Assembly (NCBI GenBank): GCA_964426355.1
Contig: CAYRRA010000207.1
Coordinates: 1-7,133, forward strand
Source: JAJFTV01 sp964426355
GTDB taxonomy: Bacteria > Chloroflexota > Anaerolineae > Anaerolineales > Anaerolineaceae
DNA length: 7,133 bases
Direction of reading: 5' to 3'
Numbering within the stretch: position 1 is the first letter of the stretch; each line of letters begins with the position of its first letter. Under the pieces are notes generated by a model. It saw nothing but the letters and a program-made list of their open reading frames with translations. It was not told the DNA's origin and searched no databases. Position numbers and translations under genes: made by a program. Of the stretch, positions 1 to 6,539 are shown piece by piece.

Positions 1-2
1 AC

Positions 3-86
3 TGGCGTGCCAATCATGCCAGGCTGTCGCAGGCGGGGTTCGAGATGTGGAAATCGGGCGGAATGAATGAAGCTTTATCTGATTAA
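3..86 (+). CDS. C-terminal tail of an upstream gene, cut by the window edge
   Basis: The third forward frame is open from the window edge to a TAA at 84-86 and reads as 27 residues ending in WKSGGMNEALSD. Its composition is protein-like, and the stop lies 22 nt before the ATG of the next gene, as expected for co-transcribed genes. The other two forward frames also stay open over most of this short stretch (stops at 64-66 and 68-70), so the frame choice is an inference. I do not recognise the family. If correct, this gene and the flavoprotein at 109-672 form one operon, because no promoter is visible between them. Confidence 0.35.
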   Translation, partial: WRANHARLSQAGFEMWKSGGMNEALSD

Positions 87-98
87 AAAAACACAATT

Positions 99-103
99 GG
101 AGG
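99..103 (+). promoter_or_regulatory. Shine-Dalgarno that sets the flavoprotein start
   Basis: GGAGG sits 5 nt before the ATG at 109. The in-frame ATG at 67 has no such site and would add 14 residues ahead of the conserved nucleotide-binding strand, so 109 is chosen as the start. Confidence 0.8.
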
Positions 104-108
104 AGCAC

Positions 109-672
109 ATGCAAAAAAAGATATTGGTCTTGAGGGGCAGCCCGCGAAAAAATGGCAACAGCGCTGCGCTGGCTGACCAGGTGGTGAAAGGTGCACGCGA
201 GGCGGGCGCCACGGTGGAAGAAGCCCTGCTGGACAGGATGAGCATTCGCCCGTGCAATGCCTGTGATTTGTGCCGCACGAAAGGGCAGTGTGTGATCCAG
301 GATGACATGCAAACGCTTTATCCCATGCTGCAAGAGGCAGATGCCATCGTGATTGCCAGTCCGGTTTATTACTTTACGATGAGCGCACAGGTGAAGCTGT
401 GCATCGACCGCTGGTATGCGCTGGAAACACCGCAAGGGAATTTACTGCGTGGGAAGAAAATTGGTTTGCTGTTGGCATTCGGCGACAGCGATGTTTACAC
501 ATCCGGTGCGATCAACGCCATCCACACCTTCGAGAGCATTTTTCGCTATATCGGCTGTGAGATTGTGGGCATGGTGTACGGTACAGCGGGCGCAGCGGGC
601 GAGATCCACCAGCAAACCGAACTGATACAAAAAGCCTATCAATTGGGCGGGCAATTGGGCGAGGCGGTTTAA
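109..672 (+). CDS. NAD(P)H-dependent FMN reductase / iron-sulfur flavoprotein-like
   Basis: A 187-residue cytoplasmic flavodoxin-fold protein. The first beta strand KKILVLRGSPRKNGNS (residues 3-18) carries the GSPRxxGNS loop that binds the FMN phosphate, and SPVYYF (84-89) matches the second flavin-contacting loop of the NADPH-dependent FMN reductase family. Cysteines at 49, 52, 55 and 61 form CX2CX2CX5C. This matches the compact cysteine motif of archaeal and anaerobe iron-sulfur flavoproteins (Isf), which binds a 4Fe-4S cluster, so the protein may pass electrons between ferredoxin-type partners and FMN. Many family members keep only part of this motif; here all four cysteines are present. 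Length is normal for the family. The ATG at 109 is chosen because GGAGG lies 5 nt upstream; a longer form from 67 is possible but poorly supported. It may be co-transcribed with the partial gene before it. The electron partner and physiological substrate cannot be read from the sequence. Confidence 0.9.
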   Translation: MQKKILVLRGSPRKNGNSAALADQVVKGAREAGATVEEALLDRMSIRPCNACDLCRTKGQCVIQDDMQTLYPMLQEADAIVIASPVYYFTMSAQVKLCIDRWYALETPQGNLLRGKKIGLLLAFGDSDVYTSGAINAIHTFESIFRYIGCEIVGMVYGTAGAAGEIHQQTELIQKAYQLGGQLGEAV

Positions 673-686
673 AACGCAACTCTTGC

Positions 687-707
687 CTGTGCGTGTTGGG
701 TGCACAG
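687..707. terminator. Hairpin between convergent genes, possible bidirectional terminator
   Basis: CTGTGC (687-692) and GCACAG (702-707) are perfect inverted repeats, extendable inward by two G-U pairs to leave a five-base loop. The hairpin lies in the 57-bp gap between the convergent flavoprotein and permease genes, where a shared terminator is expected. No T-run follows on either strand, so it is not a canonical intrinsic terminator. Confidence 0.3.
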
Positions 708-729
708 ACTGCTGACTGTTGAGGAGATT

Positions 730-1467
730 TCAGGTGATCCACTTCTTGTAGATATTCCTGATGCTGGCAAAAAACAGCAGAATACAAAAAGCGCTGATGA
801 TCAGGATGTTCAGACTGAATGGCAGTACACTTTGCTGGTTCACCGCGCCGTGTAAAATATCCGTTCCGTACGTCAGAGGTAGTATGTAAGAAAGTGGACG
901 CAGGAATACCGGTAAGGCGCTAACCGGAAAGAAGAGCCCGCACAAGAAAAGCATTGGAAAGCGGAAGAAATTGGAGAAAGTCTGTGCTTCAAAGACTTCA
1001 CTGACCGAAACGGCAATAAAAAGTCCTAAAAAGGTGGAAGCAAATGAAATGGTGACAATTGCCGACAGTAAAGGCAGCCAGTTTACCTGTGATAGATCAG
1101 CCAGGAAGGATGCAATCAGGATGGGGACAAAAGCATTGACGATGCCGAACAGGATGGCGCCGCCAGTTTTGGCTAACATCAATAACTCCAAAGAGATGGG
1201 TGCAAGCAACAGTCGCTCGAATGAGCGGTTTTTCTTTTCAAAGGTCACTGTGACAGCGAGTAACGAGGTGGTGCCAAACAGGATTGAGATGGCAATTACG
1301 CCGGGGAGCAATGTGAGAATGTTTTCCAGCCCACCGCCTGAGCGGATGAAAAACATGCCGGTCCATGCGATGGGGAAAATAATCCCCCAACTGATGTTGG
1401 GCGGCTTGAGGTAATAGGCGCGCAAATCCTTGAGCATGATATTCCAGAATGCGATCCACCGTTTCAC
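730..1467 (-). CDS. ABC-2 type transporter permease
   Basis: A 245-residue integral membrane subunit of an ABC-2 exporter. Hydrophobic segments are at about 24-42, 50-72, 100-123, 131-155, 166-187 and 216-236, the usual six for this family. The cytoplasmic loop with FERLLLAPIS (83-91) and the FFRFPMLFLCGLFFPVSALP stretch (167-186) resemble the DrrB/NodJ type of ABC-2 membrane proteins. The start is GTG, and the gene overlaps the stop of the upstream ATPase gene (GTGA), so the two are translationally coupled. AGGAGG lies 6 nt before the GTG. Only one permease gene is present, so the working unit is presumably a homodimer with two copies of the neighbouring ATPase. The substrate is unknown: the family exports drugs, lipids and polysaccharides, and nothing here decides between them. 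Confidence 0.92.
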   Translation of the reverse strand: MKRWIAFWNIMLKDLRAYYLKPPNISWGIIFPIAWTGMFFIRSGGGLENILTLLPGVIAISILFGTTSLLAVTVTFEKKNRSFERLLLAPISLELLMLAKTGGAILFGIVNAFVPILIASFLADLSQVNWLPLLSAIVTISFASTFLGLFIAVSVSEVFEAQTFSNFFRFPMLFLCGLFFPVSALPVFLRPLSYILPLTYGTDILHGAVNQQSVLPFSLNILIISAFCILLFFASIRNIYKKWIT

Positions 1468-2492
1468 AGGCTGCCTCCTGACTTCTCTTTTTCTTTTCGC
1501 ATGGTGCTGAGTTCAATGCCGGTAACCTGGACGAACACATCCTCCAGCGAAGGATGTAAACGGGCAGCTTCGATGACCTCAGCGCCTTGCTCTTCAATGA
1601 ACCGCACGAGAGCCCCGATGCTGATTGGTTCTTTTGTTTCAACGCGAATTTGTCCAGGAGAGACAGGTTGGATCGAAAAATCCGGAAATGCTGCGGATAG
1701 CCTGGGGCAAAGTTCATTGGTGGCATTAACGGTTGAAATAAGCAATACATTCTCGCCCTGAACGGTTTGTAAAAGGTTTGCCACGGTGTCGATTTTGACG
1801 ATTTTGCCTTGGACGATGAAGGCAATGCGTTCGCACAGGCGTTCAGCCTCTTCGATGTAATGCGTGGTCAGGAAGATGGTGGTGCCGTTGCGGTGAAGCC
1901 CGGCAATCAATTGCCTGATCTGGCGGGCTGAGGCAATGTCGATACCGGTGGTGGGTTCGTCCAGGAAGAGGATTTGAGGGCGGTGGATGATGCCGGCTGC
2001 GATGGTCAGTTTGCGTTTCATCCCCTTGGAATACCCGCCAAACTTTCGCCCGGCAGCTTCTTTTAGCCCAAATGTCTCAATCAGTTCCTGCGCCCGATCT
2101 CTGCGCTCGCTTTTTCGCATACCGTAAAGGGCAGCGCAAAATTCGAGATTGTCTATTCCGTTCAACTCAGGGTAAAGGTTGCTTTCATCTGGCACAACTC
2201 CTATAAGGTGTTGTGCTTTTTTAGGATTTTGTGTGAATTCCAACCCGGCAATCTGAAATGTGCCTGAATCAGGTCGAGTGAGACCGATGAGCATGTTGAT
2301 GGTTGTGGTTTTACCAGCTCCGTTTGGACCGAGGAAGCCAAAAAACTCCCCGTGGGCAATATCAAAAGAAATGTCGTCCACTGCTTTGACGCCGTTGAAA
2401 CCCCTGGTCAAATGGTTGACCTGGATTAACACGTCCCGATTCAACGCGATTTGATTGTTTTCCGGTTTTAGATCCGTGGATAGATTGGACAT
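1464..2492 (-). CDS. ABC transporter ATP-binding protein (ABC-2 / DrrA type)
   Basis: A 342-residue cytoplasmic ATPase that drives the permease encoded directly downstream. Motifs in order: Walker A GPNGAGKTT (55-63), signature GGYSKGMKRKL (152-162, with YSKGM replacing LSGGQ), Walker B ILFLDEP (174-180), D-loop GID (183-185) and H-loop histidine in TTH (211). The Q-loop region reads GVVPDESNLYPEL (98-110), with aspartate where many ABC proteins have glutamine; acidic residues are frequent here in ABC-2 ATPases. After about residue 235 a C-terminal domain of roughly 100 residues follows, as in DrrA-like proteins, including the common LEDVFVQVTG segment (316-325). The ATG at 2492 has no Shine-Dalgarno, but an extended -10 ends 8 nt before it, which suggests a leaderless mRNA. 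The first 20 residues are unconserved, so a GTG start at residue 21 is a weaker alternative. Confidence 0.95.
   Translation of the reverse strand: MSNLSTDLKPENNQIALNRDVLIQVNHLTRGFNGVKAVDDISFDIAHGEFFGFLGPNGAGKTTTINMLIGLTRPDSGTFQIAGLEFTQNPKKAQHLIGVVPDESNLYPELNGIDNLEFCAALYGMRKSERRDRAQELIETFGLKEAAGRKFGGYSKGMKRKLTIAAGIIHRPQILFLDEPTTGIDIASARQIRQLIAGLHRNGTTIFLTTHYIEEAERLCERIAFIVQGKIVKIDTVANLLQTVQGENVLLISTVNATNELCPRLSAAFPDFSIQPVSPGQIRVETKEPISIGALVRFIEEQGAEVIEAARLHPSLEDVFVQVTGIELSTMRKEKEKSGGSL
1474..1479 (-). promoter_or_regulatory. Strong Shine-Dalgarno for the permease GTG start
   Basis: AGGAGG on the minus strand, 6 nt before the GTG at 1467 and inside the last codons of the ATPase gene. It supports GTG as the real start and independent re-initiation at the overlap. 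Confidence 0.8.
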
Positions 2493-2500
2493 AGGTAATG

Positions 2501-2509
2501 ATTATACCA
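2501..2509 (-). promoter_or_regulatory. Extended -10 promoter of the ABC exporter operon
   Basis: TGGTATAAT on the minus strand is a perfect -10 with the TGn extension. TATAAT (2506 to 2501) ends 8 nt before the ATG at 2492, so the expected transcript start is about 2 nt before the start codon. The -35 region (about 2523-2529) is a poor match to TTGACA, which the extended -10 can offset. Confidence 0.65.
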
Positions 2510-2510
2510 A

Positions 2511-2522
2511 TGGATAAATCCA
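2511..2522. repeat. 12-bp inverted repeat inside the exporter promoter spacer
   Basis: TGGATAAATCCA has perfect 5-bp arms around a 2-bp centre. It lies between the -10 (2501-2506) and the expected -35 of the exporter operon, where a bound repressor would block RNA polymerase. No regulator gene is adjacent. It may be an operator or chance. Confidence 0.35.
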
Positions 2523-2668
2523 ATCTCACTAATACATGACACTGCTGTATACACGCGATGGTGCGGTGAAGCAGAGAAAGGCAGCAAGGCGGACCTGGTG
2601 GTTTGTAACTATATGAGCATACGTTTCATGCGATAAACGGGTAAAATTATGGTGGGAGAAAAAATGCG

Positions 2669-3214
2669 ATGTCAGAGCTGGGATTGGAAAAAGGGGTCGT
2701 GCGGCTGGTTCCGCATAACCCGCAATGGAAAAAGGTCTTTGAGCAGGAGAAAGAACGACTCAATGAAGCGATTGGGCAATACGTGCTGGATATTCAACAT
2801 ATTGGCAGCACGGCTGTGGAGGGCATTCATACCAAGCCCATCGTCGATATCGGTGTGGCGGTGGAAAGTTTCGAGGGAGCCTTTGTTTGTGTGGAACCGC
2901 TGACTGCGTTGGGGTACGTTTATCACGGCGAGAACGGCGTTCCGCGCCGACATTACTTCGATTACGGCTCCCCCTGTACGCTGCATTTGCATATATTTGA
3001 ATTCGCTAGTGACCAATGGCAAGCGCATATTCTTTTCCGCGATTATTTGATCCGGCACCCTGAGGCGGCTGCCCGGTATGAAGCTTTGAAAATCAGGCTG
3101 GCAGAGCAGTACCGGACGGATAGGGAGAAATATACCGATTCAAAAGGGGAGTTGATTTTGGGAATCATCGAGCAGGCAAAAGAGGAGCAGCGCCAGTCAA
3201 ATGGCGACACTTGA
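2669..3214 (+). CDS. GrpB family protein (UPF0157), nucleotidyltransferase-like
   Basis: A 181-residue soluble protein of the GrpB/UPF0157 family, which has a nucleotidyltransferase-like fold. The hallmark HIGSTAVEGIHTKPIVDIGV block (44-63) holds the GS of the fold and the acidic residue D60. The C-terminal half (HLHIFEF at 106-112, FRDYLIRHPEAAARYEALK at 123-141, and YTDSKGELI at 155-163) is typical of the whole family, and the length is normal. The biochemical role of GrpB proteins is not settled; some relatives are fused to coenzyme A biosynthesis enzymes or acetyltransferases. The ATG at 2669 is preceded by GGGAG at 2654-2658 with a 10-nt spacer; an ATG at 2649 belongs to another frame. 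It is first of three + strand genes, overlaps the next by 14 nt, and ends in the same trio as a GNAT gene. I found no convincing promoter in the 176-bp divergent gap. Confidence 0.9.
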   Translation: MSELGLEKGVVRLVPHNPQWKKVFEQEKERLNEAIGQYVLDIQHIGSTAVEGIHTKPIVDIGVAVESFEGAFVCVEPLTALGYVYHGENGVPRRHYFDYGSPCTLHLHIFEFASDQWQAHILFRDYLIRHPEAAARYEALKIRLAEQYRTDREKYTDSKGELILGIIEQAKEEQRQSNGDT

Positions 3215-3797
3215 TTTGGTTTATTGGATCGTATTGGTAGCCTGGTTGGTCTGGCTGTTGATTTACTGGCGCGGTGGGGTCGGACTGGTCGGTGGTTTAA
3301 AGCGTTCTTTCCATTCATCATTTTTTCGTTATGATGGTTTTCTGATCCTGGGGATTGTGGTTTTTACCACCCTCCAGTTGTGGACGGGTGTGCGCATCCT
3401 CCTTGGTAGGGTAGTTTATCCTGATGGTTGGTCTGTACTATTACTGGCTTTGGTGGGTAGCCTGTTTGTTGTGGTAGGTGCGTTGGGTACCATGATGTGT
3501 CGTTTTCAACTGGGTAAATTCTGGGATGTGAAAGCAGAATTATTTGAGAATCACCGCGTAATCGACAGCGGCGTCTACCGGATTGTTCGCCATCCAATTT
3601 ACGCCTTTGCCTGCCTGATGTCATCAGGCACCATACTGGTTTTTTTAACCTGGTGGAATTTATTGGCAGGGATTCTTGTGATTGCTTGCTATGCGGTAAA
3701 AGCGCTTTCAGAAGAAAAACTGCTGGCGGAGAACCTGCCGGGGTATCGTGAATACCAGAGCAAGGTTCCTTATCGGCTTGCCCCGTGGATTTGGTGA
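3201..3797 (+). CDS. Isoprenylcysteine carboxyl methyltransferase-like membrane protein
   Basis: A 198-residue membrane protein with hydrophobic segments near 5-23, 46-64, 77-97, 133-150 and 152-167. The C-terminal part carries the family pattern: GVYRIVRHPIY (124-134), then EEKLLAENLPGYREYQSKVP (171-190) and a final RLAPWIW. The RHP and the EE plus GYREY residues form the S-adenosylmethionine-binding and catalytic region in ICMT and phospholipid methyltransferase relatives. Bacteria lack prenylated CaaX proteins in general, so the acceptor is probably a lipid or small molecule; this is unknown. The ATG overlaps the end of the GrpB gene by 14 nt. GAGGAG at 3182-3187 is 13 nt upstream, a long spacing, so translation may depend on coupling. 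Confident on family, not on substrate. Confidence 0.88.
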   Translation: MATLDLVYWIVLVAWLVWLLIYWRGGVGLVGGLKRSFHSSFFRYDGFLILGIVVFTTLQLWTGVRILLGRVVYPDGWSVLLLALVGSLFVVVGALGTMMCRFQLGKFWDVKAELFENHRVIDSGVYRIVRHPIYAFACLMSSGTILVFLTWWNLLAGILVIACYAVKALSEEKLLAENLPGYREYQSKVPYRLAPWIW

Positions 3798-3839
3798 TGG
3801 TCTGAAACGCGCGGGAAATGCAAAAGGATAGCGTTTGAA

Positions 3840-4250
3840 ATGAAAATTCGTTACACCGACACACTCGATGGGATCACCGCTTCCATGCTGGGTGGCTTTT
3901 TTGTGGGCTGGCTTAATCCGCCAACGCCTGAGAGGCACCTGGATATTTTGCGCGGCAGCGACTATGTCGTTTTGGCACTGGATGATGAAAGAAACCAGGT
4001 GGTGGGGTTTATCAATGCCATCAGCGATGGCGTTTTGAACGCATACCTGCCGCTGCTGGAGGTGTTGGCAGACTATCAAAACCGCGGTATTGCGCGCTGC
4101 CTGGTGGAAAAAATGCTGACTAAGCTTAAACACCTCTATGCCATCGACCTGGTATGCGATGAGGATGTGGCAGGTCTATATGAGAAACTGGGGTTTAAAA
4201 GAGCCCAGGCGATGATTGTGCGCCATTACGACCGGCAGAACGGGGAATAA
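3840..4250 (+). CDS. GNAT family N-acetyltransferase
   Basis: A 136-residue single-domain acetyltransferase that would move acetyl from acetyl-CoA to an amine. Strand 4 VVGFINAISD (54-63) leads into the acetyl-CoA-binding motif A, LLEVLADYQNRGIARCLVEKML (72-93), where QNRGIA (80-85) is the pyrophosphate-binding Q/RxxGxA loop. DEDVAGLYEKLGFKRA (107-122) is the usual motif B helix and strand. Length is short but complete for a minimal GNAT. The ATG is preceded by AAGGA (3824-3828) at 11 nt. The gap to the methyltransferase-like gene is 42 nt with no visible promoter or terminator, so it probably ends the GrpB operon. The substrate is not predictable; the short N-terminal region with WLNPPTP (24-30) does not match a specific subgroup I know. 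Confidence 0.9.
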   Translation: MKIRYTDTLDGITASMLGGFFVGWLNPPTPERHLDILRGSDYVVLALDDERNQVVGFINAISDGVLNAYLPLLEVLADYQNRGIARCLVEKMLTKLKHLYAIDLVCDEDVAGLYEKLGFKRAQAMIVRHYDRQNGE

Positions 4251-4314
4251 AAGTAGCTTTGCCAGAACACATCAGAGGCGCGAGAGCGGGCAAAACCCTT
4301 ATCCTGTTGCAGTA

Positions 4315-6195
4315 TTAATTGACATCCTCTTTGTCTTCAGGCGGCGGCATGCCTTCTGTGCCGGGACCGTATTCAAAAATCGCCTGCCAGGGTTGGTAAT
4401 GGGTTCTAAAAGTGTCTTGAAACATCAATGCGCCGTCGCGGTACACGCGACGGTTTACGGTTACGTCGGCTCCATCGGCTTCCCAATCGATTTGTTTGAC
4501 CTCACCTGAAGGCAACTCCGGGTTCTCGCGGTAAAGCGGCTTGGGTGCTTTAACCACGTTGGAAACGCCGGTTGTGTCCCAGTCCACGCTGCGCCCATCA
4601 TTGGTGGAATAAAACTTCCACTGGATGGAACTGTAGGAAGGGTTGACGTATGTTTCCATCAGCAGCCAGTAAGGGGTGTCATTGGTGAATTTAAGGTCAA
4701 CCAACGGGACAAAGACGGTTGCATCCAGCCCTGCCAGTTTGTTGTCTCGGATGTTACCGGCAATTTTTTCGTAATAAGAGACGCGATATGCGTGTGAATG
4801 GCGCTCTATGATGGGGAACCCGGCAAAAAAAGCTGCGCGGAAAAGCGTTGTGCTGACCTGGCAAACACCGCCGCCCACGCCCTTGATGGTCTGACCGCCG
4901 TAAATGATGAGGGCTTCTGCATAGCCATTCTCCAGGCTGATATCGCCCAGTGCAGCAGCCATCGAAAAGGTTTCACCCGGAGCAACCATCAACCCATGAA
5001 AACGGCTGGCAGCGGCGTTAATATTCTGCACACGATCGGCATCGGAACCATAAAAAAACGATGTCTCGGCATGAACTAGCTCGGTCACACCCAGTTCGGC
5101 GCCGGTCATGGTGTCGGTTACCGGGGGAGAAGTGTAAACCAGGTCAAGGCTGACATTGTGTTCACCCTCGATTAACTTGTTTTGAATCGTCTGGATGCTG
5201 GCATTAACGTCGAGTGATCGCCCGGTGATAGAAGGCTCAAGGACTTCCAGTAGCCCGGTATCATCGTTAAAGATAAATCGTGCATTTTGTGGTGAGCGCA
5301 AAATTTTCGGCTCCAGACCGATGAGGAAGTTGTAAAGAAGCTGGTCATCCATGGTGATCTGGTAATTGGTTTGGTCGCCGGTTTGGACGCTTTCAAACGC
5401 AAGCATCGAAGCCAGGGCAAGCGATTCAAAGGTCCAGGGACCGAGACCGTTTGCTTCGCCATCGGGTAAAGACAGGACAAGAGGTTGACTGAGGATGCTG
5501 CGCGCCAGTTCGGCTTGCTGGGAGACGTCCACGATGATTGGTGACTGTTCCTCAACGATGAGAGGGACTATGCTGTCATGGAGGGTGTGGATTTGAATGG
5601 TGACCAGGTCGAGGGTAGCAGCGGTGTTGAGAGAGCGCCCTTTTTGCCCCTGTTGAACGATGACCTCAGTGCCTTGGATGCTCAAGCTGGGTTCAATTAC
5701 GGGAACGAAAATTTGCTGTGCGATGGAATCCAGAAATTGATATGCAAGATGAAGGTCGAGGGTGAAAACCGGAACGATATCGATGCCTTGAGTGGCGGCG
5801 TTGAACTGCGTCCAGAGCCGCTGGCTGAGGTTGCCGCTGCGACCCACCTGAAAGGCAAGTTCTGCGCTGCGCCCGGCATCGAGGATAAGCCCCATTTCAG
5901 CCGGGGTGGCAAGCCACTGCTGAGCACCATCCGCCAGCAGAATGCGACCGGTTTGAGGGTAAGTGACGTTCTCCAGGATAAGAAGAGAAGCCTCTTGAAC
6001 GGTCAAACCACTTACATCAATCCCTGAGATACGGACGCCTTTGTAAATAGAACCCAGGTGAGTGAGCTGATAAAAAACGATTAAGAGCACCAAAGCAGTG
6101 GCTGCGAGGAGCAGCCCAAGCAAAACAGAGAGAGAAGCGCGTTCGAAGAGGATATCGAAGCGATGTTTTTGAGTGTGCGTGGTATCGGTTTGCAT
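4315..6195 (-). CDS. Membrane-anchored VanW-domain protein with two PG-binding-4-like repeats
   Basis: A 626-residue envelope protein. A short cytoplasmic N-terminus is followed by one membrane anchor (about 22-43), placing the rest outside. Two similar regions, about 145-220 and 278-358, resemble the YoaR-type peptidoglycan-binding-4 domain; each contains a GRSL(N/D) motif (QKGRSLNTA at 184-192, ITGRSLDVN at 323-331). The VanW domain follows (about 377-515), with PGETFS (406-411), the invariant-looking GGGVCQVSTT (441-450, Cys445), and RHSHAYRV (465-472). The tail (about 550-612) resembles a G5 domain, with a final GPGTEGMPPPEDKE. VanW proteins are named after an accessory gene of vancomycin-resistance clusters, but most occur outside them. 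No vanH, vanA or vanX is here, so resistance is not implied; a cell-wall role is inferred. The ATG has no Shine-Dalgarno; an extended -10 lies 8 nt upstream. The gene is divergent from the rRNA operon. Confidence 0.9.
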   Translation of the reverse strand: MQTDTTHTQKHRFDILFERASLSVLLGLLLAATALVLLIVFYQLTHLGSIYKGVRISGIDVSGLTVQEASLLILENVTYPQTGRILLADGAQQWLATPAEMGLILDAGRSAELAFQVGRSGNLSQRLWTQFNAATQGIDIVPVFTLDLHLAYQFLDSIAQQIFVPVIEPSLSIQGTEVIVQQGQKGRSLNTAATLDLVTIQIHTLHDSIVPLIVEEQSPIIVDVSQQAELARSILSQPLVLSLPDGEANGLGPWTFESLALASMLAFESVQTGDQTNYQITMDDQLLYNFLIGLEPKILRSPQNARFIFNDDTGLLEVLEPSITGRSLDVNASIQTIQNKLIEGEHNVSLDLVYTSPPVTDTMTGAELGVTELVHAETSFFYGSDADRVQNINAAASRFHGLMVAPGETFSMAAALGDISLENGYAEALIIYGGQTIKGVGGGVCQVSTTLFRAAFFAGFPIIERHSHAYRVSYYEKIAGNIRDNKLAGLDATVFVPLVDLKFTNDTPYWLLMETYVNPSYSSIQWKFYSTNDGRSVDWDTTGVSNVVKAPKPLYRENPELPSGEVKQIDWEADGADVTVNRRVYRDGALMFQDTFRTHYQPWQAIFEYGPGTEGMPPPEDKEDVN

Positions 6196-6203
6196 ACCAC
6201 AAA

Positions 6204-6212
6204 ATTATAACA
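6204..6212 (-). promoter_or_regulatory. Extended -10 promoter of the VanW gene
   Basis: TGTTATAAT on the minus strand, with TATAAT (6209 to 6204) ending 8 nt before the ATG at 6195. The geometry is identical to the ABC exporter promoter. No good -35 is seen; the region near 6226-6232 is a weak match. The predicted transcript starts about 2 nt before the ATG. Confidence 0.65.
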
Positions 6213-6261
6213 TTTGTAGATTAGAGGGACATTTGAAGGGCGAGAAAGTGACAAAGATAAT

Positions 6262-6276
6262 TGAATCGCAGATTCA
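6262..6276. repeat. Perfect inverted repeat upstream of rRNA promoter P1
   Basis: TGAATCGCAGATTCA has 6-bp arms around GCA. It lies 22 bp before the P1 -35 and about 50 bp from the VanW -10, in the divergent region. A dyad at this position could bind a regulator of rRNA transcription or of VanW. The other two promoters have no copy of it. Confidence 0.4.
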
Positions 6277-6295
6277 GGGACGAATTTTGAAAAAC

Positions 6296-6389
6296 CCCTT
6301 GACAGGCATTTGATATCCGTTATAATTCCGCCCGCACTTGAGACAAGAAACAAGTCCGGTAACAACAGAATAAAGGGCAGCGCAAAAAG
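6296..6389 (+). repeat. Promoter repeat unit, copy 1
   Basis: This 94-bp unit contains P1 and about 60 bp of transcribed sequence ending in GGGCAGCGCAAAAAG. It aligns end to end with copy 2 with about nine differences by eye, most of them in the A-rich segment after the start site. The match shows that the promoter and early transcribed region were duplicated together. Confidence 0.85.
6299..6326 (+). promoter_or_regulatory. rRNA promoter P1
   Basis: TTGACA (6299-6304), a 16-bp spacer and TATAAT (6321-6326) match the sigma-70-type consensus fully. An A/T-rich block at 6282-6294 lies just upstream, as for an UP element. The discriminator is GC-rich (TCCGCCCGC), a feature linked to ppGpp control of rRNA promoters in proteobacteria. 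Expected start is about 6333-6336. Confidence 0.9.
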
Positions 6390-6410
6390 CGCAAAGCAAA
6401 TTTGGGAAAA

Positions 6411-6503
6411 CCCTTGACAGACATTCGATATCCGGTATAATTCCGCCCGCACTTGAGACGAGAAAAAAACCGGTAGCAACAGAATAAAGGGTAGCGCAAA
6501 AAG
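6411..6503 (+). repeat. Promoter repeat unit, copy 2
   Basis: This 93-bp unit contains P2 and is a direct repeat of 6296-6389. Conserved parts beyond the promoter include CCGCCCGCACTTGAGAC, CCGGTA, CAACAGAATAAAGGG and AGCGCAAAAAG. A diverged third copy probably begins at 6537: it keeps CCCTTGACA and, at 6604-6613, ACAAATCGGT resembling the CCGGT segment. Confidence 0.85.
6414..6441 (+). promoter_or_regulatory. rRNA promoter P2
   Basis: TTGACA (6414-6419), a 16-bp spacer and TATAAT (6436-6441), 115 bp downstream of P1 and in the same duplicated unit. The discriminator is the same GC-rich TCCGCCCGC. A-rich sequence precedes the -35. Expected start is about 6448-6451. Confidence 0.9.
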
Positions 6504-6539
6504 AGAGAAAAAAAGCGCAAAACGAAAATGAAAAAGCCC

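Noticed and set aside
971..1414. Plus-strand open frame of 147 codons antisense to the permease
   Set aside because: It lies wholly inside the permease gene, has no Shine-Dalgarno and shows no recognisable domain.
1238..1825. Minus-strand open frame of 195 codons overlapping both exporter genes
   Set aside because: It is a shifted frame of the ATPase and permease genes, both of which have clear family motifs in their own frames.
2617..2631. GCAT-N7-ATGC inverted repeat before the GrpB gene
   Set aside because: Four-base arms are too short to stand out from chance, and no clear promoter is near.
4258..4294. TTTGCC...GGCAAA inverted repeat between the GNAT and VanW genes, as a terminator
   Set aside because: The stem has only six pairs around a 25-nt loop and no U-tract follows, so it is probably chance.
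4315..6195. Glycopeptide (vancomycin) resistance function
   Set aside because: Only a VanW domain is present. No D-Ala-D-Lac ligase, dehydrogenase, dipeptidase or VanRS regulator genes are in the window, and VanW proteins are common in sensitive bacteria.
6296..6503. Direct repeats considered as a CRISPR or mobile-element signature
   Set aside because: There are two long near-identical units, each holding a full promoter, with no short repeat-spacer pattern, no terminal inverted repeats and no transposase. Promoter duplication explains them.
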